Shown here piece after piece: positions 36,455 through 46,226 of a DNA stretch of 64,000 nucleotides. The notes under the pieces are model-generated. The model was not told the origin of the DNA. It ran no database searches and worked only from the letters and a program-made list of their open reading frames with translations. The DNA comes from Burkholderia pseudomultivorans. Lineage in GTDB: Bacteria; Pseudomonadota; Gammaproteobacteria; Burkholderiales; Burkholderiaceae. The translations under genes were made by a program, and so were the position numbers. Location of the stretch: NCBI RefSeq assembly GCF_902499075.1, contig NZ_CABVPP010000019.1:35124-99123 (forward strand), given 5' to 3'. Position 1 is the first letter of the stretch. Every line of letters starts with the position of its first letter.

Positions 36455-37291
36455 ATGGACCACCTCTTCATCGGCCTCGTGCTGGGCTCCGCGCTGCTGC
36501 ACGCGATCTGGAATGCGTTCCTCCACGTCAGCGAAGACCGGCTCGTCCAGCTCGGCACGATGTCGCTGCCGTATCTCGCGTTCGGCCTGGCCGGCGCCGC
36601 GCTGCTGCCCGCGCCGGCGCGGGCCGCGTGGCCGTATATCGCCGCGTCGGCCGCGCTCGAGGTCGCGTACTGCTTTACGCTCGCACGCGCCTACCGCAGC
36701 GGCGAGTTCGGGCAGATCTATCCGATCGCGCGCGGCATCTCGCCGCTGCTCGTCTCGGTGCTGGCGCTCGCGATACTGCACGAGCGGCCGACGCCGCTCG
36801 GCTTCGCGGGCATCGCGCTGGTGTCGTTCGGCATCATGTCGCTCGCGCTGCGGCGCGGATTCCGGTTTTCCGGCGAAGGCGTGCCGTATGCGCTGCTCAC
36901 AGGCGTATTCATCGCCGCGTATTCGATCTGCGACGGGATCGGCGCGCGTGCGTCGGGAAGCGCGCTCGGCTATATCGCGTGGGTGTACGTGCTGTGGAGC
37001 GTGCCGCAGTTCGTGCTGGTCGGTGCGCTGCGCGGCGGCCCGCGCGCGGTGCTCGGCTCGCGCACCGCGCTCGCGCAGGGCGCGATCGCCGGCACGATCT
37101 CGCTCGCCGCGTACGGGATCGTGATTCTCGCGTACCGGCACCTGCCGGTCGGCACGGTATCGGCGCTGCGCGAGACCAGCTCGATCTTCGCAGTCGCAAT
37201 CGGCTGGCTCGTGATGCGCGAGCGGCCCGGCGCGCAGCGGCTCGTCGCATGCGCACTGGTGGTGGCGGGCGCGGCGCTGATCCGGCTGTAG
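36455..37291 (+). CDS. EamA-family (DMT) transporter
   Basis: 278-residue membrane protein with about ten helices in two EamA repeats (the first around ALLHAIWNAFLHVSEDRL and ARAYRSGEFGQIYPIARG, the second around AYRHLPVGTVSALRETSSIFAVAIG). DMT members export metabolites or drugs. It is divergent from selD, with 110 bp between starts. Substrate unknown. Confidence 0.87.
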   Translation: MDHLFIGLVLGSALLHAIWNAFLHVSEDRLVQLGTMSLPYLAFGLAGAALLPAPARAAWPYIAASAALEVAYCFTLARAYRSGEFGQIYPIARGISPLLVSVLALAILHERPTPLGFAGIALVSFGIMSLALRRGFRFSGEGVPYALLTGVFIAAYSICDGIGARASGSALGYIAWVYVLWSVPQFVLVGALRGGPRAVLGSRTALAQGAIAGTISLAAYGIVILAYRHLPVGTVSALRETSSIFAVAIGWLVMRERPGAQRLVACALVVAGAALIRL

Positions 37292-37372
37292 CCGGCGCGC
37301 GCGCGGCGAAACCGAAACGCGGATGCTTTGCGCGCCGCGGCGATCGGCACGCATCGCAACGGACGACGCGCC

Positions 37373-38884
37373 TCAGGCCACCGCAACCGCCCCGCCGAAC
37401 GCCCGCTCGTCGATCGCCTCGGCGAGCGTCGCGAACGCCGTCGCGATCTCGTCCTCCGGCACGCACGCATAGCCGAGCAGCAGCCCCGACGCCGCGCGTT
37501 CGCGCTCCGCGTAATAACCCGACAGCGGCCGCACGACGATATTGCGTTCGAGCGCAGCCTGCGCGACCGCGCGATCGTCGACGCCGTCGGGCAACTGCGT
37601 GACGAGATGCAGCCCCGCGTCGCTGCCGAGCGCATGCAGCGCATCGCCGTAGCGACGCGCGACCGCATCGAGCAGCACCTCGCGGCGCTGCCCGTACAGC
37701 GTGCGCATCTTGCGGATATGCGACACGAAATGCCCTTCCGCGATGAATTCCGCGAGTACCGCCTGCTGCAGCAGCTGCCCCTCGCGATACAGCTCGGCGC
37801 TCGCGGTCGCGAAGCTCTCCGCGAGCGGTTCCGGCGCGACCAGGTAGCCGACCCGCAGCCCCGGAAACAGCGTCTTGCCGAAACTGCCGACATAGATCAC
37901 CTGCCCCGACGTGTCGAGGCCCTGCAGCGACGCGAGCGGCCGGCTGCCGTAGCGGAATTCGCTGTCGTAGTCGTCCTCGATGATCCAGCAGCCGTGCTGG
38001 CGCGCATATTCGAGCAGCATCCGCCGCCGCGCGAGGCTCATCACCATCCCGAGCGGATACTGGTGCGACGGCGTGACGAGCATCAGCTTCGGCGGCTCGG
38101 CGAGATCGGCAGGCGACGGCGCGATCCCTTCTTCGTCGACCGGGATCGGCCGCGTCGTCAGGCCCGACACGTTCAGCACGCTGCGCACGCCCCAGTAGCA
38201 CGGATCCTCGGTCCAGATCGCATCGCCCGGATCGGTCAGCAGCCGCACCGCGAGGTCGATCGACTGGTGGATGCCGGTCGTGATCACGATCTGCTCGGGC
38301 GTGCAGCGCACCGAGCGCGACGTGCGCAGATAGTCGGCCAGCGCCTCGCGCAGCAGCGCGAGGCCGCCGCCCGGCGCATAGGTCAGCAGGTCGGGACGCA
38401 GCCGGCGCCAGTACTTGTTGTGCAGCCGCGTCCACACGCGCGCCGGAAACCGCGACACGTCGGGCACGCCCGGCATGAATGCGCCGCCCTGCCGCTTCGA
38501 CACGCCCGCACCCTCGACGAGCCGCGTGCCGCGCGCGGACAGCGGCCGCACCGACGAAGTCACGGCCGCCGCCGGCCGGACAGACGCGTCGGGCGGCGCG
38601 CCGACGATCTCGTCCGGCGCGCTGTCGGCGACGAAGGTGCCGCGCCCGGTCGCCGAGTTCACGTAGCCTTCGAGCGCAAGCTGTTCGTAAACCTGCGTCA
38701 CCGTGTTGCGCGCGATCCCGAGTTCGGCCGCCAGCAGCCGCGACGACGGCACGCGCGTGCCGGCCGGCAGCTCGCGCGACAGGATCGCCTGCTGCAGCAG
38801 CCGGTGAAGCTGCCGGTAGATCGGCTGCGCGCCGCCGCGCACGAGGCGCTGCGCCAGCCAGTCCGACAACACGCTTGCGCGCAT
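37373..38884 (-). CDS. gabR: GabR-type MocR regulator (GntR winged helix fused to aminotransferase)
   Basis: 503-residue MocR/GabR protein. The N-terminal GntR winged helix (about 10-80; PIYRQLHRLLQQAILSRELPAGTRVPSSRLLAAELGIARNTV) is joined by a linker to a fold-type I aminotransferase domain, with PLP lysine in SFGKTLFPGLRVGYL. PLP plus GABA are the usual co-effectors. It is divergent from gabT-gabD across about 120 bp with a strong operator at 38911-38931. The ATG at 38884 is preferred; a 16-residue upstream extension covers the operator. Confidence 0.92.
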   Translation of the reverse strand: MRASVLSDWLAQRLVRGGAQPIYRQLHRLLQQAILSRELPAGTRVPSSRLLAAELGIARNTVTQVYEQLALEGYVNSATGRGTFVADSAPDEIVGAPPDASVRPAAAVTSSVRPLSARGTRLVEGAGVSKRQGGAFMPGVPDVSRFPARVWTRLHNKYWRRLRPDLLTYAPGGGLALLREALADYLRTSRSVRCTPEQIVITTGIHQSIDLAVRLLTDPGDAIWTEDPCYWGVRSVLNVSGLTTRPIPVDEEGIAPSPADLAEPPKLMLVTPSHQYPLGMVMSLARRRMLLEYARQHGCWIIEDDYDSEFRYGSRPLASLQGLDTSGQVIYVGSFGKTLFPGLRVGYLVAPEPLAESFATASAELYREGQLLQQAVLAEFIAEGHFVSHIRKMRTLYGQRREVLLDAVARRYGDALHALGSDAGLHLVTQLPDGVDDRAVAQAALERNIVVRPLSGYYAERERAASGLLLGYACVPEDEIATAFATLAEAIDERAFGGAVAVA

Positions 38885-38910
38885 GATTGGCTCCTGATTA
38901 TTTATTGAAA

Positions 38911-38931
38911 TGGCTCTGATTGTCAGAGCCA
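38911..38931. promoter_or_regulatory. GabR operator
   Basis: TGGCTCTGA, TTG, TCAGAGCCA: a perfect 9-bp inverted repeat in the divergent gabR/gabT region, 27 bp before the gabR start. It is the only strong dyad in the gap and is the natural target for GabR. Confidence 0.75.
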
Positions 38932-39010
38932 AATGTGATTATAGTCGCCTCCATGGGCTGCCGATGCGCCCGATTCCCTACTCACCGGAAAGAACATCAA
39001 GGAGATGACC

Positions 39011-40294
39011 GTGAAGAATGCCGACCTGCTGGCCCGCAAGAACGCCGCCACCCCGCGCGGCGTCGGAGTGATGTGCGAGTTCTACGCCGCCCGCGCCGAA
39101 AATGCGGAGCTGTGGGACGTCGAAGGCCGTCGCTTCATCGATTTCGCCGCCGGCATCGCGGTGCTGAACACCGGCCACCGCCACCCGAAGATCGTCAAGG
39201 CGATCTCCGAGCAACTGAACCACTTCACGCACACCGCGTACCAGATCGTCCCGTACGCGTCGTACGTCGAGCTGGCCGAGAAGATCAACGCCCGCGCGCC
39301 GGGCGACTTCCCGAAGAAGACCGCATTCTTCACGACCGGCGCCGAAGCCGTCGAAAACGCGATCAAGATCGCGCGCGCGGCGACCGGCCGTCCGGGCGTC
39401 ATCGCGTTCTCGGGCGGCTTCCACGGCCGCACGATGATGGGCATGGCGCTGACCGGCAAGGTCGCGCCGTACAAGCTGAACTTCGGCCCGTTCCCGGGCG
39501 ACGTGTTCCACGCGCCGTACCCGAACGCCGTGCACGGCGTGACGACCGCCGACTCGATCAAGGCGATCGAGATGCTGTTCAAGGCCGACATCGATCCGAA
39601 GCGCGTCGCCGCGATCATCTTCGAACCGGTCCAGGGCGAAGGCGGCTTCAACCCGGCGCCGGCCGAGTTCGTGCGCGCGCTGCGCAAGATCTGTAACGAA
39701 CACGGCATCCTGCTGATCGCCGACGAAGTGCAGACGGGCTTCGCGCGTACCGGCAAGCTGTTCGCGATGCAGCACTACGACGTGCTGGCCGACCTGATCA
39801 CGATGGCGAAGAGCCTCGCGGGCGGCATGCCGCTGTCGGGCGTCGTCGGCCGTGCGGACGTGATGGACGCGGCCGCGCCCGGCGGTCTCGGCGGCACGTA
39901 CGCGGGCAACCCGCTGGCGGTCGCATCGGCGCACGCGGTGCTCGACATCATCGACGAAGAGAAGCTGTGCGAGCGCGCGACGCAGCTCGGCGACGTGCTG
40001 AAGGCGAAGCTGAACGCACTGCAGGCCGACGTGCCGCAGATCGCCGACGTGCGCGGCCCGGGCGCGATGATCGCAGTCGAGTTCATGAAGCCGGGCACCG
40101 GCGAGCCGGACGCCGAATTCACGAAGCGCGTGCAGGCGCGTGCGCTCGAGCGCGGCCTGCTGTTGCTGGTCTGTGGCGTCTACTCGAACGTCGTGCGCTT
40201 CCTGTTCCCGCTGACGATCCCGCAAGCCGTGTTCGACGAAGCGCTCGCGATCCTCGAGGAAGTGCTGAAGGAAACGGTCGGCGTGCCGGCCTGA
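39011..40294 (+). CDS. gabT: 4-aminobutyrate--2-oxoglutarate transaminase GabT
   Basis: 427-residue class III aminotransferase converting GABA to succinate semialdehyde. PLP-binding Lys is in LITMAKSLAGGMPLSG, the cofactor Asp in LLIADEVQTGFARTG and the phosphate-site segment is FFTTGAEAVENAIKIA. The ribosome binding site AAGGAG (38999-39004) abuts an ATG at 39005 but lies 6 nt before the GTG at 39011, so initiation at GTG (mature start MKNADLLARK) is favoured. It is the first gene of the gabT-gabD operon. Confidence 0.95.
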   Translation: MKNADLLARKNAATPRGVGVMCEFYAARAENAELWDVEGRRFIDFAAGIAVLNTGHRHPKIVKAISEQLNHFTHTAYQIVPYASYVELAEKINARAPGDFPKKTAFFTTGAEAVENAIKIARAATGRPGVIAFSGGFHGRTMMGMALTGKVAPYKLNFGPFPGDVFHAPYPNAVHGVTTADSIKAIEMLFKADIDPKRVAAIIFEPVQGEGGFNPAPAEFVRALRKICNEHGILLIADEVQTGFARTGKLFAMQHYDVLADLITMAKSLAGGMPLSGVVGRADVMDAAAPGGLGGTYAGNPLAVASAHAVLDIIDEEKLCERATQLGDVLKAKLNALQADVPQIADVRGPGAMIAVEFMKPGTGEPDAEFTKRVQARALERGLLLLVCGVYSNVVRFLFPLTIPQAVFDEALAILEEVLKETVGVPA

Positions 40295-40314
40295 GCTCCC
40301 CGTCAACCGAATGC

Positions 40315-40343
40315 GCCGCCGCCGTCTTGAAGACGGCGGCGGC
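40315..40343 (+). terminator. Strong intercistronic hairpin between gabT and gabD
   Basis: GCCGCCGCCGTCTT (40315-40328) pairs perfectly with AAGACGGCGGCGGC (40330-40343) around a single G; at least the outer 11-12 pairs can form in RNA. It is followed by GTTTCATCTTC. It may act as a partial terminator or 3' stabiliser that lowers gabD relative to gabT. Confidence 0.55.
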
Positions 40344-40370
40344 CGTTTCATCTTCACAGCAGGTACCGGA

Positions 40371-41840
40371 ATGAGCACTGTTCAAGAAACCCTGGCACTG
40401 AAAGATCCGTCGCTGTTCCGCCAGCAGGCGTACGTCAACGGCGAATGGCAAGGCGCGGCGAACGGCGAGACGTTCGAAGTCCGCAACCCGGCGACGGGCG
40501 GCCTGCTCGGCACCGTGCCGGCGATGGGCGCGGCCGAGACGCGTCACGCGATCGAAGCCGCGAACGCCGCGTGGCCGGCGTGGCGCAAGAAGACCGCGAA
40601 GGAACGCGCGGTCATCCTGCGCAAGTGGCACGACCTGATGATGGAAAACGCCGACGACCTCGCGCTGATCCTCACGACCGAGCAAGGCAAGTCGCTTGCC
40701 GAGGCGAAGGGCGAGATCGGCTATGCCGCGTCGTTCCTCGAGTGGTTCGCCGAGGAAGGCAAGCGCGTGTACGGCGACACGATCCCGACGCCGGCGAGCG
40801 ACAAGCGCATCGTCGTGACGAAGGAAGCGATCGGCGTGTGCGCGGCGATCACGCCGTGGAACTTCCCGGCGGCGATGATCACGCGCAAGGTCGGCCCGGC
40901 ACTTGCCGCAGGCTGCCCGATCGTCGTGAAGCCGGCCGAGGCGACGCCGTTCTCCGCGCTCGCGATGGCCGTGCTGGCCGAGCGCGCGGGCGTGCCGGCC
41001 GGCGTGTTCAGCGTCGTCACGGGCGATCCGAAGGCGATCGGCGGCGAGCTGACGTCGAACCCGATCGTGCGCAAGCTGTCGTTCACCGGCTCGACGCCGG
41101 TCGGCCGCCTGCTGATGTCGCAATGCGCGGCGACGGTCAAGAAGGTGTCGCTGGAGCTCGGCGGCAACGCGCCGTTCATCGTGTTCGACGATGCCGATCT
41201 CGACGCGGCCGTGCAGGGCGCGATCGCATCGAAGTACCGCAACAGCGGCCAGACCTGCGTGTGCACGAACCGCTTCTACGTGCATGAAGCCGTGTACGAC
41301 CAGTTCGCGCAGAAGCTCGCTGCGGCGGTCGGCCAGCTGAAGGTCGGGCGCGGCACCGAGCCGGGCGTCACGCAGGGTCCGCTGATCAACGAAGCGGCCG
41401 TGCTGAAGGTCGAGGCGCACATCGAGGACGCGCTCGCGAAGGGCGCGACCGTCGTCACCGGCGGCAAGCGCCACGCGCTCGGCCACGGCTTCTTCGAGCC
41501 GACCGTGCTGACCGGCGTCACGCCGGCGATGAAGGTCGCGAAGGAAGAGACGTTCGGGCCGCTCGCGCCGCTGTTCAAGTTCAGCAGCGACGACGAAGTG
41601 GTCCGGCTCGCGAACGACACCGAGTTCGGCCTCGCCGCGTACTTCTACAGCCGCGACATCGGCCGCGTGTGGAAGGTCGCCGAAGCGCTCGAATACGGGA
41701 TGGTCGGCGTGAACACGGGCCTGATCTCGAACGAAGTCGCGCCGTTCGGCGGCGTCAAGCAGTCGGGCCTCGGCCGCGAAGGCTCGCACTACGGCATCGA
41801 CGACTACGTCGTGATCAAGTACCTCTGCCTCGCCGTCTGA
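40371..41840 (+). CDS. gabD: Succinate-semialdehyde dehydrogenase GabD
   Basis: 489-residue NAD(P)+ aldehyde dehydrogenase oxidising succinate semialdehyde to succinate, completing the GABA shunt. The catalytic Glu is in LELGGNAPF and the nucleophilic Cys in NSGQTCVCTNRFYV, with a second Cys two residues on as in other GabD proteins that show redox control. The ATG at 40371 (MSTVQETL) is chosen; earlier codons lie in the hairpin. Confidence 0.95.
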   Translation: MSTVQETLALKDPSLFRQQAYVNGEWQGAANGETFEVRNPATGGLLGTVPAMGAAETRHAIEAANAAWPAWRKKTAKERAVILRKWHDLMMENADDLALILTTEQGKSLAEAKGEIGYAASFLEWFAEEGKRVYGDTIPTPASDKRIVVTKEAIGVCAAITPWNFPAAMITRKVGPALAAGCPIVVKPAEATPFSALAMAVLAERAGVPAGVFSVVTGDPKAIGGELTSNPIVRKLSFTGSTPVGRLLMSQCAATVKKVSLELGGNAPFIVFDDADLDAAVQGAIASKYRNSGQTCVCTNRFYVHEAVYDQFAQKLAAAVGQLKVGRGTEPGVTQGPLINEAAVLKVEAHIEDALAKGATVVTGGKRHALGHGFFEPTVLTGVTPAMKVAKEETFGPLAPLFKFSSDDEVVRLANDTEFGLAAYFYSRDIGRVWKVAEALEYGMVGVNTGLISNEVAPFGGVKQSGLGREGSHYGIDDYVVIKYLCLAV

Positions 41841-41855
41841 CGGTTCGGGATGCGT

Positions 41856-41911
41856 GAGCGCGCCCGCCGGGCGCGCTCGCGGACCCTGCCGCCCGGCCGG
41901 AACCGGGCGGC
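41856..41911. terminator. Tandem hairpins between converging gabD and chemoreceptor genes
   Basis: First stem: GAGCGCGCCC (41856-41865) with GGGCGCGCTC (41869-41878). Second stem: GCCGCCCGG (41888-41896) with CCGGGCGGC (41903-41911). Both are perfect and lie between two gene ends, so they probably stop transcription from both sides. Confidence 0.6.
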
Positions 41912-41966
41912 ACCGACGCGGGCCGGCGCCCCTCTCCGTCGCGCCCGCGTCACCTTCCTGCCGCGT

Positions 41967-43511
41967 TCAGCGGAACACGTTCACCGCATCGACCAGCCGC
42001 GTCGCCTGCTGCTTCAGGCTCTCGGACGCCGCCGCGCTCTGTTCGACGAGCGCCGCATTCTGCTGCGTGATGTTGTCCAGATGCACGACCGCCTGGTCGA
42101 CCTGCGCGACGCCGGTACTCTGCTCGGCCGTCGACGAGCTGATTTCCGCGATCAGGTCCGACACGCGCTTCACCTGCGAGACGATGTCCTCCATCGTGCG
42201 GCCGGCTTCGTCCACGCGCCGCGCGCCCGATTCGACCCGCTCGACGCTCGCGCCGATCAGCGTCTTGATCTCCTTCGCCGCGTTCGCGCTGCGCTGCGCC
42301 AGCGCGCGCACCTCGCCGGCGACGACCGCGAAGCCGCGCCCCTGATCGCCCGCCCGCGCGGCCTCGACCGCCGCATTCAGCGCGAGGATGTTGGTCTGGA
42401 ACGCGATGCCGTCGATCACGCCGATGATGTCGGCGATCTTGCGCGAACTCTCGGTGATGTCGCTCATCGTCGCAACGACCTCCGACACCGCCTGCCCGCC
42501 GCGCTCGGCCGCGTCGCTCGCCGATACCGACAGCTGGTTGGCCTGCTGTGCCGTCTCCGCATTGCTCGCCACGGTGGCCGTCATCTGCGCCATCGACGCG
42601 GCCGTCTGCTGCACGCTGGTCGCGGCCTGCTCGGTGCGCGCGCTCAGGTCGTTGTTGCCCTGCGCGATCTCGTTGCTCGCGCGCTGGACGTTGAGCACCT
42701 GTTCGCTGACGTCGTCGACGAGCCAGCGGAACATCAGCCCGAGCTGGTTGATCGTGCGCAGCGTCATGCCGATCTCGTCGACGCGGTTCATCCGCACGCC
42801 GCGCCGGCTCTCGCCGGTCGCGACGTTCAGCGCCTGGTCGCGCAGCTGGCGCAGCGGCCGCGCGATCTGCGCGTCGAGCCAGAGGCCTGCCGCAATCGAC
42901 AGGCCGAGCGTCGCCGCTGCGAACGCGGCGAGCCCGCCGCCGGCGAGACCGCACGCCCAGCCCGCGCCGATCACGGCCGGCGCGAGCACGCACAGCGTCG
43001 AATTCAGGCGCATGCGCACCGACATCGTCTGGAACAGCGACGCGACACTCGCCACGCCCGTGCGGACAACCAGCCCCTTGTGGAAGCGGCGGCGGCCGGC
43101 CTTGCCTTCGCGGAAATCGCGATACAACGCATCGGCGGCCGCGATCTCGTCGCGCGCCGGCTTCGTGCGCACCGACATGTAGCCTTGCGGCTGGCCGTTG
43201 CGCATCACCGGCAGCGCATTCGCGCGCACCCAGTAATGGTCGCCGTTCTTGCGGCGGTTCTTCACGAGCGCGGACCACGGCTCGCCGCCCTTCAGCGTCG
43301 CCCACATGTCGGCGAACGCTTCCTTCGGCATGTCCGGATGGCGCACGAGGTTGTGCGGCTGGCCTTCGATTTCCTCGCCGGAAAATCCGCTGACCTGGAT
43401 AAAGGCCGCATTCGCGTACGTGACGTAGCTGTCCGCGTCGGTGGTCGACATCAGCGTCGCGTCGTCGGGCAAATCGAATTCGCGTTGCGTGACGGGCTGG
43501 TTGTTGCGCAT
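41967..43511 (-). CDS. Aer-like PAS-containing methyl-accepting chemotaxis protein
   Basis: 514-residue receptor. The N-terminal PAS domain (about 15-120; [36 protein letters not shown]) resembles the FAD-binding PAS of Aer. A hydrophobic region of two short helices lies around 175-212, followed by HAMP and a signalling domain with [48 protein letters not shown]. There is no large periplasmic domain, so energy or redox state is the likely signal. No C-terminal methyltransferase-docking pentapeptide is present. A FliA-type promoter lies upstream at 43613-43639. Confidence 0.93.
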   Translation of the reverse strand: MRNNQPVTQREFDLPDDATLMSTTDADSYVTYANAAFIQVSGFSGEEIEGQPHNLVRHPDMPKEAFADMWATLKGGEPWSALVKNRRKNGDHYWVRANALPVMRNGQPQGYMSVRTKPARDEIAAADALYRDFREGKAGRRRFHKGLVVRTGVASVASLFQTMSVRMRLNSTLCVLAPAVIGAGWACGLAGGGLAAFAAATLGLSIAAGLWLDAQIARPLRQLRDQALNVATGESRRGVRMNRVDEIGMTLRTINQLGLMFRWLVDDVSEQVLNVQRASNEIAQGNNDLSARTEQAATSVQQTAASMAQMTATVASNAETAQQANQLSVSASDAAERGGQAVSEVVATMSDITESSRKIADIIGVIDGIAFQTNILALNAAVEAARAGDQGRGFAVVAGEVRALAQRSANAAKEIKTLIGASVERVESGARRVDEAGRTMEDIVSQVKRVSDLIAEISSSTAEQSTGVAQVDQAVVHLDNITQQNAALVEQSAAASESLKQQATRLVDAVNVFR

Positions 43512-43612
43512 GTACAGGGCTCCGGTGGACGGGTTTTGCGCCCGTTTCTGGATAAAAGGCTTTCGACCGGCGGCCGCCGGCATGCGGCAAGCCATCGATC
43601 CGACCCCTGCTC

Positions 43613-43639
43613 TTTTCGGCAAATTTCCGGAAAACATTA
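43613..43639 (-). promoter_or_regulatory. Candidate sigma-28 (FliA) promoter of the chemoreceptor gene
   Basis: On the minus strand, TAAT, 15 bases, then GCCGAAAA, against the consensus TAAA-N15-GCCGATAA. Spacing is exact, with one mismatch in each box. It lies about 100 bp before the start codon, a normal leader length, and the downstream gene is a class usually in the FliA regulon. Confidence 0.6.
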
Positions 43640-43887
43640 CCCGCTCAACGGAAAATCGCGCGATTTAACCGTCGACTCTGATATTCGTCAAACAAGATGT
43701 TCATGGATAAAACCAGACCCATGTCGGACAATGCTTTTACCGTATTCGCGATTATTTCCGCGCGCAGCTAATTGCATCGCGATTAATCGGAGGAAATCGC
43801 TTCGATCGCGATGCGAATACTTCTCTTTACGGGATTTCGCATTCATGCCGGACAGCACGCGGAATGGCTCACGCCGCCGATAGGCGT
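43640..43887. other. Gene-free AT-richer spacer
   Basis: No gene is supported between the chemoreceptor promoter and the pcaF terminator. The stretch is noticeably richer in A and T than its neighbours (for example around 43670-43830) but shows no coding frame, repeat array or RNA motif I recognise. Confidence 0.4.
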
Positions 43888-43935
43888 AAAAAAACCGCCC
43901 GGTTCCGCGCGTCGCGCGCGCCAACCGGGCGGTTT
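43885..43935 (-). terminator. Rho-independent terminator of pcaF
   Basis: On the minus strand AAACCGCCCGGTT pairs perfectly with AACCGGGCGGTTT (13 bp; plus coordinates 43892-43904 and 43923-43935) and is followed by a run of T residues. It is 31 bp after the pcaF stop. This is the clearest intrinsic terminator in the window. Confidence 0.88.
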
Positions 43936-43965
43936 CGGACGCGGCCGAGGGCCGCGCAGGCTGCG

Positions 43966-45168
<1,203 letters not shown>

Positions 45169-45276
45169 CAGTGTCTCCTGTCGACCGGGGCGCGCTTCAA
45201 CGCGGGCTCCGGTCCCATGCAAGGCTGGGAAATGAACGGGGCGCGCCCCTTGCATTACCCGCCGGGATGCGCTTAA

Positions 45277-45312
45277 ATGTTCTATATACGAACATAAGAT
45301 CGTGTATCGAAC
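45277..45312. promoter_or_regulatory. IclR-type operator between pcaF and pcaR
   Basis: ATGTTC (45277-45282), TATATAC, GAACAT (45290-45295) is a perfect dyad, and a further CGAAC half-site follows at 45308-45312, 19 bp after the first. PcaR/PcaU/PobR proteins bind such GTTC-type repeated motifs. It lies about 110 bp from pcaF and 115 bp from the regulator start. Confidence 0.65.
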
Positions 45313-45427
45313 GTCCAACGCATCATAGGGAGTGCGGGGACGACCTGTCAAGCGCCCGGTCCGCCGCGCGGTTGGCGCGTTCGTCCCCATGCGCTATCTT
45401 CTCGGCTGCACGACATTCCTCCTGTTC

Positions 45428-46216
45428 ATGACGACCGAAGACATCCAGACGAAACCCGGCGACTCCTACGTCCAGTCGTTTGCCCGCGGGCTCGCGGTGA
45501 TCCGCGCGTTCGACGCGGAGCGCCCCGAACAGACGCTCACCGAGGTCGCGTCGGCCACCGGCCTGACGCGCGCGGGCGCGCGCCGCATCCTGCTCACGCT
45601 GCAGACGCTCGGTTATGTCGAAGCCGACGGCCGCCTGTTCCGGCTCACGCCGAAGATCCTCGAACTCGGGTTCGCGTATCTGACGTCGATGCCGTTCTGG
45701 AATCTCGCGGAACCGGTGATGGAGCAGTTGTCCGCGCAGATCCACGAGAGCTGTTCGGCCGCCGTGCTCGATCGCACCGAGATCGTCTACGTGCTGCGCG
45801 TGCCGACGCACAAGATCATGACGATCAACCTGTCGATCGGCAGCCGGCTGCCCGCGTACTGCACGTCGATGGGACGCGTGCTGCTGTCCGCGCTCGACGA
45901 CGCGGCGCTCGACGAAACGCTCACGCAGAGCAGCATCCGCGCGCACACGGCGCGCACGATCACGGACCTTGCCGAACTGAAGGCGACGATCGCGCAGGTG
46001 CGCGAGCAAGGCTGGGCCGTCGTCGACCAGGAGCTCGAAGTGGGCCTGATGTCGATTTCCGCGCCGATCCGCAACCGGCGCGGGCAGATCATCGCGGCGA
46101 TGAACGTCAGCGGCAACGCGCAGCGGCATACCGCGAAGCAGATGGTGAAGGAGTTTCTCGGGCCGCTGCAGGAAGCGGCGCAGCGCGTGTCGGCGCTGGT
46201 GGCGCGGCGGGGGTAA
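45428..46216 (+). CDS. pcaR: IclR-family regulator PcaR
   Basis: 262-residue IclR protein. The winged helix (YVQSFARGLAVIRAFDAERPEQTLTEVASATGLTRAGARRILLTL) and GYVEADGRLFRLTPKILELGFAYL are typical of the PcaR/PobR/PcaU subgroup. The effector domain ends with MVKEFLGPLQEAA. It probably controls pcaF in response to beta-ketoadipate. The ATG at 45428 is preferred; earlier in-frame ATGs add hydrophobic, unconserved residues. Confidence 0.88.
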   Translation: MTTEDIQTKPGDSYVQSFARGLAVIRAFDAERPEQTLTEVASATGLTRAGARRILLTLQTLGYVEADGRLFRLTPKILELGFAYLTSMPFWNLAEPVMEQLSAQIHESCSAAVLDRTEIVYVLRVPTHKIMTINLSIGSRLPAYCTSMGRVLLSALDDAALDETLTQSSIRAHTARTITDLAELKATIAQVREQGWAVVDQELEVGLMSISAPIRNRRGQIIAAMNVSGNAQRHTAKQMVKEFLGPLQEAAQRVSALVARRG

Positions 46217-46226
46217 GCGCAAGCCG

